A stretch of 64,000 nt of DNA from Pseudomonas sp. 31-12 (GTDB lineage: Bacteria; Pseudomonadota; Gammaproteobacteria; Pseudomonadales; Pseudomonadaceae): the NCBI RefSeq assembly GCF_003151075.1, contig NZ_CP029482.1, forward strand, positions 5,394,001 through 5,458,000. The letters are read 5' to 3'. Below the pieces are notes generated by a model. It was not told the origin of the DNA, searched no databases, and saw nothing but the letters and a program-made list of their open reading frames with translations. Made by a program: the position numbers and the translations under genes. Positions within the stretch are counted from its first letter, which is position 1. Every line of letters starts with the position of its first letter. Below are positions 47,666 through 57,900 of this stretch, piece by piece.

Positions 47666-50344
47666 GGTCGCGTCCGTTCGCACCACCTCTTGAGTGTCTC
47701 CAAGCTCAAAGCTTACGGCGAGACTTTGCACGGCCAGTTTGGTGTGGAAGGACTTGACCTGAAGCTCCAACAAGACGGTTTGGCCCACTTCCGGATCGAA
47801 ACTGGCCTCACGTATTTCTTCAATATTGACTCGGTTATCCCCCAGTGACAGAAGCATCTGAGGATAAGTGAACCGTACCTGAGGGAAATCCAGTGAGAGA
47901 CCCGATTGTCCAGGCATGGTGCTGAGTATGGCATTCAGCATCCACTCTAGGCCCCCTGAACCCAGCTCCTTCTCTTCCCCTTCCGGAGGGTCCAACGTCA
48001 AATCCAGCGCATTGCCTGACGGATCATTCCATTTCGCGGCGACCAAAAGACTAGTCAACGGGCTGCGAGTCTTTGGAACAAACTTTAACCGGTGAAAAGC
48101 ACCCAGGCAGGGATAGAACGTGCTCCTAGGGTCCAACGTGTGCCCGTCAAAGGAAAGTGCTCCCTCCCCCTCGAGCGTCGGTGAAAGCAGCAGCCCCGGC
48201 AATACATAATCGGGGAGCTGGTCATGACGCACGTGCAACTGAAAACGCGCGCTGATCGCGGAGGTTGAATGAACGCGCCAGACCAGCCCGGCACCGGTTA
48301 ATACTCGCGGATCTGCCATCGGAGGGACGACACAAAAGTCGAGATCCTCCTCCTCTTCGCTAACCAGATCCAGGGAGATTTCCTCATCCACCAGCGTCTC
48401 GCCAATCGGCATAATCCGCAGCTCTACCGGGCCTGCACCGCGAATACAGACAAGTCCGGTTTGTCCGGAAGGCCTGCCATTCAAGGTCACAGTGGCCAAT
48501 GCGTTCCAGGGTTCTTCACCCAACACTATGCCCGTGAAGCGATGACCGATATTCTTGCTGTCGTAATGGCTAACCGCTTTAGTGTTGACCTCGAAAGGGC
48601 CTTCCATGCCAGGACTAAACGAGTATTCACACCACCCCCCCAACCCAGTGAGCAATGTCTCTTTTTTCCTGTCATACAACCAATCGACATCAATGTCCGC
48701 CACACCACCCACACCTGGAACCGTCGACATGATCTGAATGGCCAACTCAGTGGCTGGGCCGTCCACCACAGGGAATCTCGAAGACTCCCTCGTATCCCCA
48801 ACGGCCAGTTTGTTATGCGCCAGTTTCAGCGTCTGGAAAGGGGACGCCTCCAACAGTTTTGAACAACTGACGCGGAACCTGAATTCGCTGTCTCGCACGT
48901 TTCCACACGACATGTCCCACTTGCGACCCGGCCCTTCGATCCTGTTCCAGGTATCGAGCCTGGGGTTGAACTCCATACCCAGCTCTTCAGGTGAGCCCCC
49001 AAACCATTGCAACATCAGCTCGGCACCGACGAACGCGTGACCACCCGGGAAAGCCAGCGTCACCGCATGAGTGTCACCACGGCAGGGATAGGCGTCTTGG
49101 TCTCCCCAAATAAAAGGAGTCAGTGAATCAAGTGCAAACGTTGCGTCGAGCCACGGATCTTTCTGCAAGGCTACAAACAAGAATTCATACGTGGCAGCTT
49201 CCTTGTGATAATGGCTATCAACGTGAGCAACGATTTTAATGTCTCCCGCTGTGTCCGGTGTGAAGAGGTAAGTGGCTTCACCATTTTCATCCGAAAAATC
49301 CTTTTGCAACTCGGTATCGCCTTCGGGTGAGTACAGGACCCAGGTAACCTCACGATTGGCCATGGCTCTTCGTGTGTAGTGGGACTCCACCCGCACGCGC
49401 AGCTCCACACTTTGCATGAGGTCGATCACCGGGTAGTAAGCGGCCTCCTGCAATGGGACGACATCAAGCCGGAAATGCCCCGAGACTGCGGTCAGCGGGT
49501 AAGTCTCGGCGGTGTATTGGCTCCTCACTGACAGTTCGTGTGTGAACACTGCATCTTCATCAACCCCCACACTGCTGATTCGCCATGGGTAGTCAATGAG
49601 CTGCTCATCCCCCCAGGATGGCTGAGCCGTAACAATGCCCTTCGGATCTATATCGTCACTCTCGACCCTCAACGAAACGGCTGTTTTACGCCAGACACTG
49701 TTGACCGCCCGTTGCAAGGTGACTTTATGGGCGTTGTCACCTTGCGCGCCCAGGCACAAGTGCAGCTTTTCATCGGGACGCAACACGATGCCATCGATGG
49801 TCATGCTCAGCAGATCCAACTCCTCCAGCAACAACTCCACGCGCACAAAAGCAACCCGCAGTCCGCCCGGCTTTCCCACCTCTTCATTTTCCGGAGTGAT
49901 GAATTTGAACGTGACGGTTTTTTCCCCGTGCTCCAGCGTGATCGGCTCCTCGAACGCTCGGAATTCCGGGTCTTCCAGTGGCTCGTCGGGATCGAGCTGC
50001 TGGCCTGTTTCGACCTTGAGCGAAGGTAAAAGTGGATATTCGACCGTCCCACCGAGGCCGGGAGTAATCTCTACTTTACATTGCGCCCTATCAATCGCCT
50101 CGTAGAGGAAGAACAACTTATAGTCGGCCCGTCCAGGCGTCGGGCGCGGCAATCGGGCCAGCGTAATCGTTTGGCTGGCAGTACCTTCATTGACGGCGGA
50201 CAAAAATCCGATCGTCTGCCCCTGCCACCGTCCTGTCTGTCGAGTGACCTTCCGGCTGTCACTAATGGTCCAGCCTTCCAGGCTGGTGGTGAAACTGCCA
50301 TTGACGACAAAGTTATGATTAGCCTGAACGTTCTCTTTGTTCAT
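47588..50344 (-). CDS. Multi-module Ig-like protein of the Tc locus (frameshifted near C-terminus)
   Basis: 918 residues as encoded. Residues about 10-170 look like a jelly-roll carbohydrate-binding-like domain (NFVVNGSFTTSLEGWTI, KVEITPGLGG). After that two module types alternate: Ig-like with T/SDENGEATYLFTP, and a second type with LGMEFNPRLDTW (about 455), VVPPMADPRVLTGAGLVW (about 675) and LDLTLDPPEGEEKELG (about 790). The last module breaks off: after VVRTDAT the frame runs into LCLHSHRTGR and stops at 47588. The expected continuation is in another frame. ATG overlaps the TcA-C stop (ATGA), with AAGGAAGG upstream. No signal peptide. Confidence 0.8.
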   Translation of the reverse strand: MNKENVQANHNFVVNGSFTTSLEGWTISDSRKVTRQTGRWQGQTIGFLSAVNEGTASQTITLARLPRPTPGRADYKLFFLYEAIDRAQCKVEITPGLGGTVEYPLLPSLKVETGQQLDPDEPLEDPEFRAFEEPITLEHGEKTVTFKFITPENEEVGKPGGLRVAFVRVELLLEELDLLSMTIDGIVLRPDEKLHLCLGAQGDNAHKVTLQRAVNSVWRKTAVSLRVESDDIDPKGIVTAQPSWGDEQLIDYPWRISSVGVDEDAVFTHELSVRSQYTAETYPLTAVSGHFRLDVVPLQEAAYYPVIDLMQSVELRVRVESHYTRRAMANREVTWVLYSPEGDTELQKDFSDENGEATYLFTPDTAGDIKIVAHVDSHYHKEAATYEFLFVALQKDPWLDATFALDSLTPFIWGDQDAYPCRGDTHAVTLAFPGGHAFVGAELMLQWFGGSPEELGMEFNPRLDTWNRIEGPGRKWDMSCGNVRDSEFRFRVSCSKLLEASPFQTLKLAHNKLAVGDTRESSRFPVVDGPATELAIQIMSTVPGVGGVADIDVDWLYDRKKETLLTGLGGWCEYSFSPGMEGPFEVNTKAVSHYDSKNIGHRFTGIVLGEEPWNALATVTLNGRPSGQTGLVCIRGAGPVELRIMPIGETLVDEEISLDLVSEEEEDLDFCVVPPMADPRVLTGAGLVWRVHSTSAISARFQLHVRHDQLPDYVLPGLLLSPTLEGEGALSFDGHTLDPRSTFYPCLGAFHRLKFVPKTRSPLTSLLVAAKWNDPSGNALDLTLDPPEGEEKELGSGGLEWMLNAILSTMPGQSGLSLDFPQVRFTYPQMLLSLGDNRVNIEEIREASFDPEVGQTVLLELQVKSFHTKLAVQSLAVSFELGDTQEVVRTDATALCLHSHRTGRCSGDCYGAKPIRWR

Positions 50345-53300
50345 GGCTGAACCTTCCTTGCACGTGCTGCGTTGCCGGCCAATACACTCGTGTCGGGGGG
50401 AGGTTTAAGCGTGTCTTCAACACGTCCGGCGAATTCCTCCCCACCATCCCTGGCTTGATACGTCAACGTCAGAAGGACGTCCGTCAGGGATTTCAGAATA
50501 TTTTGCTGCGCAGTTTCCGTAGCCCGGGGGAACATCAAGCGATATTTTGCATGAGCGCCAGTCCCTTCAAAAGACTCGTAGCGGTCATCATCGACGTTGT
50601 CGACAGCACCGTTGTCAACCAGTCCATCGGACAGGGCTATTTGCTGATAAGGGCGCACGTTCTGTATTAACGAACCTCCCTCCGGAGCGGAGGACCCGCC
50701 CTGCAGAAATTCAACGGCTGCAATATCAGGCTCAAGAATCGTCGCACTACTGATCTGCACCAGAACGGCACAAATATTCTGATACGGCCCCAACAGACCA
50801 GGAAAAGTCAAAGACAAGCGCTTGACCTGGCGGCAGTAGTGACCTGGGTAATCCCGATTGAAGAGTTTTTCGTTGAGGTCGAATTCCAGCTTTCCATCTT
50901 CAATGAAAGTCTTCCAATGGTCGTCCTTCACCAGGTTTTTAAGTGAAATCGTCTTGACCAACTGCAACCTGCGCTCGTCGCGCTTGATACGGGCGGTCGC
51001 CATCTTCAGCAGATCCAGCTTCAACGAGAAGCCGGCGGTGAACCCATGACGGGAATCCTCCCAGACAGCGGGACGGATAAAACGACTTTTGTAATCGCCC
51101 ATTTCATACTGCCAACAGGTTTCAGCCGTCAGGCACAAGCCCGCTGCCACATCGTAAAGCTGATAGATCAATGTCTTGATTTGCCCAACAACCCAGTTGC
51201 ACAATTCCGGGCCGGTACTGCGATTTTTGTAAAACTCGTACACCTCTCTGGCCTGGGCATTGGCCATTTGGATCTGTTGCATACTGGCACGGGCGGCGTT
51301 GATCGCATGTTCCTGGGCAGCCAGTTGCTCGCGCACCACATTCACCTCACGCGTCGACTGATCGAGTGTAAACGCCCACTCCTGATGCCTGCGCAACTGT
51401 TGCACATTGATGTTGAGCTGATCGGCCTCGAACCTCAGGGCGTCCGCGGCTATCTGAATGACATCACCCACCGCCTGCGGGATAGCGCCATAACGCCCGC
51501 CACCAACGGCCGCCCCACCGATATTGGGGAGAGTGTCCAGCGACCCACCCAATGCCAGAAACGCGCCCGCGGTGGCGGCGAGAATGGCAGCCGTCTGGTT
51601 TTTTTCCTGAACGGTGCGCTCAGCGTCCCAAACTCCAGCGGTCACCAGGTCTTGATAATGCTGCACCCGTGCATCGAGCATGCTCTTGCTTTGCCTCAAC
51701 GACGCCGCCAGTGCTTCGTGTTGAGCAATTGTCGCCTCATGTATCGCCTTGGTATATTCAGCAAGCTCGATCACATGACCTTGCCCCAACTCTTCCAGCT
51801 GCCCCTGATCGCGCTTTTCCAACCAGGACCGGAGCTGTTCCTCTTGCTGTATCAGGAACTCGACGCACTGCAACGCAAGGTTGTAAACGGTTTGCCATTT
51901 ATACGGCACCACCTGTACCTGCCCACCCGGACTGCGCGCTACGCCGGAGTTTGCATTGGCTTGTGCCAGCATCAGATCCTTCGGATCCATGGGCAGACTG
52001 AAAAGCCTGATGTTCAGAGGTTGGCCATCAATCGATTTATTGGTACGCAGGTTGGTCAACCGTGACTTGAGCAAGGCCCACAACGCTTTGGGCCTTGGGT
52101 TGATACCGGAACGGAACACGTCCTCCGCTCCCAGCAAGTCGAAACGCGGTGTCCTTTTCATCCCGGTGGGCACCTGGGCAAGGCTGACCTTGAAGTTTGC
52201 TTCAAAAGCCTTGAGCGGATCACGCTCGCGAATTTTTGCCATCAACTCCTCTAGCGTCTTGGGCACCCAGGTACTGGCGGTTCGAGCATCCGGCTCCGTG
52301 CCCATCATCGCTGATGCCCTGCTGTAATTCAGTTTCGCGGCCACCATGCTGTCATAGTCCAGCTGCCGAAACAGACGGTCGCCCCAGGCTATCAGGTTGT
52401 CCACGTAACGCAGGAAGATGGCCATTCTGAAGTGAATGGGCGCGGTGTAACCGATCGCATCGGGGTCAGTCGAGTAGTTCTCATACGCGGGGTCGATGTC
52501 ATTATGAAGGGGGCGGCAACGCCAGTATGCGGGTGCCGGAAATGGTGGCCCCATCTCGCGTGCCAACGGGTTGAAGATGTATTCGAACCATTTTTGCGCT
52601 TCACGGTGACGCCCCTCCGCCATCAGGCGTGAGCCCACCAGATCAGGCAGGTGGAAAAACAGCTCCCAGAAATATCGCCCGTTACACCCGTCGAACGGAC
52701 CATTTTTCTCGAGTGTCCCGCCTGGCCCGACAGGTTCCTCGATATGCTGGGTCGGCAAGGCCAGCAACGCATCAACCGAAATGGCTGCGCAACTGATCAG
52801 TACCGCAGCGAATTGGGTGTTCAACCGTACAAATTTGAGCGTCTGGTTCGGGTTGTTGAAAATCAGGAATTGCGCGCCCTTGAGGTTGCTTTTGTCGATG
52901 GAAGGCGTCATGTACAAATGAGGGCTTTCGTTCAGGGACACCTCGAATTTATTGCGTCCAAACCCTGTTGATGTGTTGTCCGCACCGAATGTAAATACAA
53001 TAGCGCTGTCGATGGGGAAACTTTTGCTATCGAACGATGCAGCCTGCCGGGTATAGGTCAGCCATGACGTTGCGAATGTGCCGTTCAGTGAGCCCTTCGA
53101 AGTCCAGTCTACCGGGTCGGTTTCATCTCGAGCCGGCAATTTGAGCGAGAAGTTGACGGAGGCATACTGGATTCGTGGCACTACCTGATTCTGCTCATTG
53201 TGTACCGCATCCCCCAGGCCGTTAACCGACAAACCGGCGCCCGCCCGAATTTCGTCATGAGTTTTCCCGAGCAGATAGCTTAACGATGCGTGGGACAGCA

Positions 53301-54828
53301 TGACGACAGCAGTGGCCACCCAGATCCCGTCAGACGTTTCCTCGAAGTGTTCCGATTCAAATCGATGGATCGTTACCTTGCCCACCCCATCAACGCGCTG
53401 TAGTTCATAATCCTGCACCGGCTCTTCCTGCGCGGTGAGCGTGATTTTGAGCCTCCTTTCGCCGGCCTCGACCATGCTGATATCAAAGGAGTTAGTGCCT
53501 GCCTGCGCCTTCCAGCTGATAAACAAACGCTCCAGAACACGGCCGGTTTCCGCCACGGCATCGCAGCGCCCTCGTACTCGGAGCACCTCATAGTGATTAT
53601 TGTCCGGGCCGATTTCGCGGGTGTGGATGACGTCCAGCGCTAAGTGTGGGGTGAGTGAACCCGCTGTCTCCGGGCTGATTTCAATGGTGACTTTCGAGTA
53701 ATCTTGAGGCACCACCTTTTGCTGCAGGCTATGCGGGTTCCGGAAACGCGCAAACGTCACTCCCAGCAATGTCGCGGTCGCAGTGTCTTCATTAACTTTT
53801 TGAAACAAGGCATCGCGAATCTCATGAATCTCTATTTCTTGATACGAAGGTGTTGTGTCGATGGCCTGACGGTTGGTGTAGCAGACCGCCAACCGATCAT
53901 CGCGCGGGTCACCGTCGCCAAGCGAAACCACCGTCAACCGGCCATTGGAAACATCGTACTCACAGTCGCGCTGATGCAGTGAAACAGGGGCTGACCACCG
54001 GCCGTTCAGCGAACAGAAGGAAGCTTTGAGCGCTAGCCTCCAGGGGCTCTGCACAACGCCGTTTGAATCGACTTCCCGCTCACGCCATTCACACCAGACG
54101 ATTGTGAGGCGCCCGCCCCAATAAACAGCGCGGATATCGATCACCTTGTCGATGATGGCCAAATCGATCTTTTGCCATTCGCCCCAGGCGACGGGATTGA
54201 TCCTTTCGCTGTTGTTGTCCAGTTCAACCTTCACCGTGCGCCAGTAGTAAACGTCCGGCGATGCCCACTTATCAGTCCCGATCAGACAGTAAACCGCGTC
54301 CCGTGGATCGGCGCCGTTGATGTAGCCGCTGATCACGTCAAGATCAAAAATGCCCTGGAGGGCCTGGACATACTCCATCAAACCTTCCTGCACCGAGTCG
54401 GTGGTCAGGCGCATTTGCTGCAGGCGGCTTTCCAGCGTCCGGAACAGCTCGGTTTTATTCAGGCGAAGTGAAGGCTCAATGTAATTGGCCGCCATGTCTT
54501 GAAGGATGACATTCGCGGACCACGTGCTGTAGTGACTGAGTATCTGGTACCAGTACTCGAGGTCTTCTTCTTCAAAATAGGCTTCTTCATAGCCCGGCTC
54601 CATGCCGCTGTAGACCGACTGGATATGTTGCTGCAGACAGCGCACGTTTGTGGAAAGCCAGGTCGCCTGCAATTCAGGACTGTCCTGGGTATCCATCATC
54701 AAGTACTCCCACAGTTCATCAAGGGTGTACACCGTGATTGGGCCGTTCCAGAGTTTCTGCCCCAAATACGCCTCTACCATCGCCGTGGTGTAACGTTGCG
54801 TCAGATCATTGATTTGCGGATTTTCCAT
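50341..54828 (-). CDS. Tc toxin TcA subunit, C-terminal half (TcaB/TccB-like)
   Basis: 1,495 residues from MENPQINDLTQRYTTAMVEA (GGAAGAA upstream); an upstream ATG at 54900 is not needed. Residues about 1-250 resemble the ABC-toxin N-terminal and neuraminidase-like start (VYYWRTVKVELDNNSERINP, WGEWQKIDLAI). Residues about 1050-1290 are the long pore helices, with AAILAATAGAFLALGGSLDT and a long coiled coil. The TcB-binding domain closes it: LYDVAAGLCLTAETCWQYEM, RDYPGHYCRQVKRLSLTFPG, LLTLTYQARDGGEEF. It forms the pore when assembled with the preceding gene's product. Confidence 0.92.
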   Translation of the reverse strand: MENPQINDLTQRYTTAMVEAYLGQKLWNGPITVYTLDELWEYLMMDTQDSPELQATWLSTNVRCLQQHIQSVYSGMEPGYEEAYFEEEDLEYWYQILSHYSTWSANVILQDMAANYIEPSLRLNKTELFRTLESRLQQMRLTTDSVQEGLMEYVQALQGIFDLDVISGYINGADPRDAVYCLIGTDKWASPDVYYWRTVKVELDNNSERINPVAWGEWQKIDLAIIDKVIDIRAVYWGGRLTIVWCEWREREVDSNGVVQSPWRLALKASFCSLNGRWSAPVSLHQRDCEYDVSNGRLTVVSLGDGDPRDDRLAVCYTNRQAIDTTPSYQEIEIHEIRDALFQKVNEDTATATLLGVTFARFRNPHSLQQKVVPQDYSKVTIEISPETAGSLTPHLALDVIHTREIGPDNNHYEVLRVRGRCDAVAETGRVLERLFISWKAQAGTNSFDISMVEAGERRLKITLTAQEEPVQDYELQRVDGVGKVTIHRFESEHFEETSDGIWVATAVVMLSHASLSYLLGKTHDEIRAGAGLSVNGLGDAVHNEQNQVVPRIQYASVNFSLKLPARDETDPVDWTSKGSLNGTFATSWLTYTRQAASFDSKSFPIDSAIVFTFGADNTSTGFGRNKFEVSLNESPHLYMTPSIDKSNLKGAQFLIFNNPNQTLKFVRLNTQFAAVLISCAAISVDALLALPTQHIEEPVGPGGTLEKNGPFDGCNGRYFWELFFHLPDLVGSRLMAEGRHREAQKWFEYIFNPLAREMGPPFPAPAYWRCRPLHNDIDPAYENYSTDPDAIGYTAPIHFRMAIFLRYVDNLIAWGDRLFRQLDYDSMVAAKLNYSRASAMMGTEPDARTASTWVPKTLEELMAKIRERDPLKAFEANFKVSLAQVPTGMKRTPRFDLLGAEDVFRSGINPRPKALWALLKSRLTNLRTNKSIDGQPLNIRLFSLPMDPKDLMLAQANANSGVARSPGGQVQVVPYKWQTVYNLALQCVEFLIQQEEQLRSWLEKRDQGQLEELGQGHVIELAEYTKAIHEATIAQHEALAASLRQSKSMLDARVQHYQDLVTAGVWDAERTVQEKNQTAAILAATAGAFLALGGSLDTLPNIGGAAVGGGRYGAIPQAVGDVIQIAADALRFEADQLNINVQQLRRHQEWAFTLDQSTREVNVVREQLAAQEHAINAARASMQQIQMANAQAREVYEFYKNRSTGPELCNWVVGQIKTLIYQLYDVAAGLCLTAETCWQYEMGDYKSRFIRPAVWEDSRHGFTAGFSLKLDLLKMATARIKRDERRLQLVKTISLKNLVKDDHWKTFIEDGKLEFDLNEKLFNRDYPGHYCRQVKRLSLTFPGLLGPYQNICAVLVQISSATILEPDIAAVEFLQGGSSAPEGGSLIQNVRPYQQIALSDGLVDNGAVDNVDDDRYESFEGTGAHAKYRLMFPRATETAQQNILKSLTDVLLTLTYQARDGGEEFAGRVEDTLKPPPDTSVLAGNAARARKVQP

Positions 54829-54860
54829 GGCTGTTCTTCCTGTTGCTGCGTGATAACCCA

Positions 54861-54887
54861 ACCTGCCAACACACTGTGCGGGCAGGT
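54861..54887. other. Small hairpin between the two TcA genes
   Basis: ACCTGCC / GGCAGGT with 13-base loop in the 80-base gap between the TcA halves. No T run; it could adjust the ratio of the two products. Confidence 0.4.
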
Positions 54888-54908
54888 GACGACCAGACAA
54901 TCAATCCG

Positions 54909-57900
54909 TCATGACGACGGTGGCCGTCGAGTGGGAAGGCGCTTGAGCAACTCGCCCTTGAACACCAGCGCCTGATTCAACTGATCGCAGACCAGGCTCA
55001 ATTCGAACAGCCCGTTTCTGATGTCACCGGTAGACAACTTCAAGATGTAAGGCTGGCCATCTACGAAGGTGAAGCGCGTGGCGAGAGGAGGGTCGAATTC
55101 CATCCCCAGCGCCTTGGTGGTATAGACAGAACTCCAGCCCACCGCGGCCTTGCTGCCCATCAATCCGGTTTCGCGGGGCGTTATTTCGAGCTGGTAGCTG
55201 CTATTTCTGAGCAAGGTGAGCTTATCTTTGGCGGGGTCAAACGTTGTTCGATTGCCTTCGGATACCAACTCAATTATCCAGCCGATGGCCGGAATGGCCT
55301 TCACTGTGAAGTCCTGAAACTGAACCGGATGGAGTTCGAGCCGAGCGGTGACCTTGAACTCACCAGCGACCTCTGCCTTGATCGGGAACACCGACCGACC
55401 TTGCGCATCCGTTACAATGGTTACGATTTGAGGTGCAGAGCCTTCCGTTGGCGGGGCGCATTCCCACGTGACCGGATAATTGGGTATCGGCGGCGCCACA
55501 TCGGCAGGCGTTGTCCTCACATCCACCCAGCACAAGGTCGGCTTCGGGTCGCGAACAATCGAATACTTGACGTCAGCCGAATAGTTCTGGAGAACGACAT
55601 CGCTCGCCAGCCGCACCACCTGCTCAACAACAGGGTTGTCGCCTAGCTGCGCGTAGATCGTCAGATTGCCGATTGACGAAGGGGGTACAGCAAAGATGGA
55701 AAACCCGTATTGATCACTTTGCTGTTCGGTTTCCGTTGAATCACGATTCGTCCACCATTTCACGATCTCACCTTCGACAGCTTCGCCATCAAGTCCGACC
55801 ACCTTGCAACGCATTTGCAGTTCGTGATCGACCAAGGCCACCGTGATGACCTCAGGCTTATCGAGAATTCGCGGCTTGTTGGCAAATCTGATTTTGCCGT
55901 TGAAGTTGATACTGGCGTCACTCTCCACATCGACAACCGCAATTTCGGCTTCGCCCGGGCTCAGGCTGGATATCTGCACGCGGGTTTCGCCGTTTGCGTC
56001 CGTAGACGTTTGGGTTGGCCGGAACTCCCCATAGGTCGTGGACCAGTCAACCTCTCGGTGCATTCCCTTGTTTCCATAACGATCCGCCAGAACAGCCGAC
56101 AGCTCCCAAACCGACAAGCGACCCGCCAGCAGCTCGTGGTCAGGCAGTGGCGACACCAGCTCCGATGAGAAAAACAGGGTCGCTTCATCACAGTCAATCC
56201 GCACCGAGGGGGCGTAAATCGGCTCGTGCAGTGGCAGATGGAATGAAACATGAGCAGTACCGACCGTCCTCCCCGCCTGCAATAACGCCCAGGTCCGCCC
56301 CTGATTATCGGTGGTGGTTTGAGGTGTGAGCATGGCCCCCAGGTCTGTCTTCCAGTAAACAACGATCCCCTTGAGTGGTTTACCGTAAAAGTCCTGAAGC
56401 TTGAGTTCGAACTCCGCGACTTCCTGTGACACGTTCGCGATCAATTTCGGGTTGTCAACCACACAACGGGTGGTGATGCTCTGACCCACTTCAGCCGAAT
56501 CTGGCGGGGTGGTCAGGGTGGTGAATCGGGCCAGGCTTTCCAGAGCGTTTTGTGCGGCGCCGGCAAAGACCTGTTCCTGATCCAAAGGGGCCAGCGTGCC
56601 CAAACCAAACGCGGCAGTAGCGTCCATCCCCTTCCTGGCAAGTTCCAGGGTTCGGCTCAACAAATCAAGGTGCGCCAGTGTGTGCAAAATCGGCCAGCCA
56701 GGACGGTCACTGTCCTCGGCCCCCTGGCTGACGTGTTCGGCGCAGGTCAGGACATGCTTGATCCCGCAGCCAAAAAAAGCGGCCAGCTTGCTGGCAGCGG
56801 CATCACGAATCAGCTGCAACGCGTCGGGACTCAAGTCGCGGGGCAACAGGTTGACCTGATGCAAGTAGTCGAGCATTTTTTCTTCGGGTTGCCGGGCCTG
56901 GGTAATCATTCGACGGTAAAACGCCAGGTAGTACACCGACTGGATCGAAATCTCGTAGGGGCTCTCGAGACTGAACCATTGATACTGTTCGTCCGTCAGG
57001 AGTGTCTGCAGCATTTGCGGCGTCAAGCCCAGCTTGTCGGCAATCCGCCCGCGCCGCTCCAGCTCTGCCAGCATGTTCAAGAACTCGTCAGGTTCATTGC
57101 GCTCCTGCCGTGCCAGCGACGGATGATCGGGTGACAACGGCATGGCCTTGACCAGGAAGTCATATGGATGCCCCTGAGCCCAGGACAGCACCTGCGCCGT
57201 CAGCAATGAATCCAGCTTCAGGTAAACCGAAAGGCCTTCCACCACCACCACTCGCTGTTCGTCCCGGCATCGAAGTACGATCGCGCTGATGATGTTCTGC
57301 AGGCGCTCGCGCTCAGCAACACCCGCATTCGGCCCAAGGACCTCGCCCACGACTTTCTTGATTTCTTCACGGGCATACTCCAGATACTGCGCTTCGGTCT
57401 GATCATGACGCCCGATCACCAACCCGTGGTGGTCCACCAGTGGTTTCAAGTGCTCCAGCCACTCGATGAGATCCTGGCTACTGTCACGTAGCGGTGCGCC
57501 TTCCTCGAGCAGTGTGGCTTGCAGTACCAGCACCGGCAGGACCTGGCTGCGCAATTTGCGCAAAAACTGCTCCTGTGCCTCGGACCAAACGGTTGGAACA
57601 TAGACCGGCTTCACATGTTCCACTAACCACAGGACCGATAAGTCGTATTCTTGCGACCAGGCCGCACACGTCATCAACGCATGTATTGCACTCAAGGCAT
57701 CCGCGCCATCACCCGCCCCCTGACTGGACACCGCAGGCTCTCCAGCCAATTGCGCCACCAGGCCTTCACCATTGCTCAGTGTCTGGAGCAGCGCCGTCGC
57801 TTCGATGGCTGTCAGCTTGAACAACCGTGCCAGCCAGACCAACCGCCAGAAACTGGAAAAAATCGCCAGGCTACGTTTCAAATGGGTCTTGAGGCCAAAG

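Noticed and set aside
54829..54900. N-terminal extension of the TcA C-half from ATG 54900
   Set aside because: No ribosome binding site and no TcA similarity in the extension; ATG 54828 is well placed.
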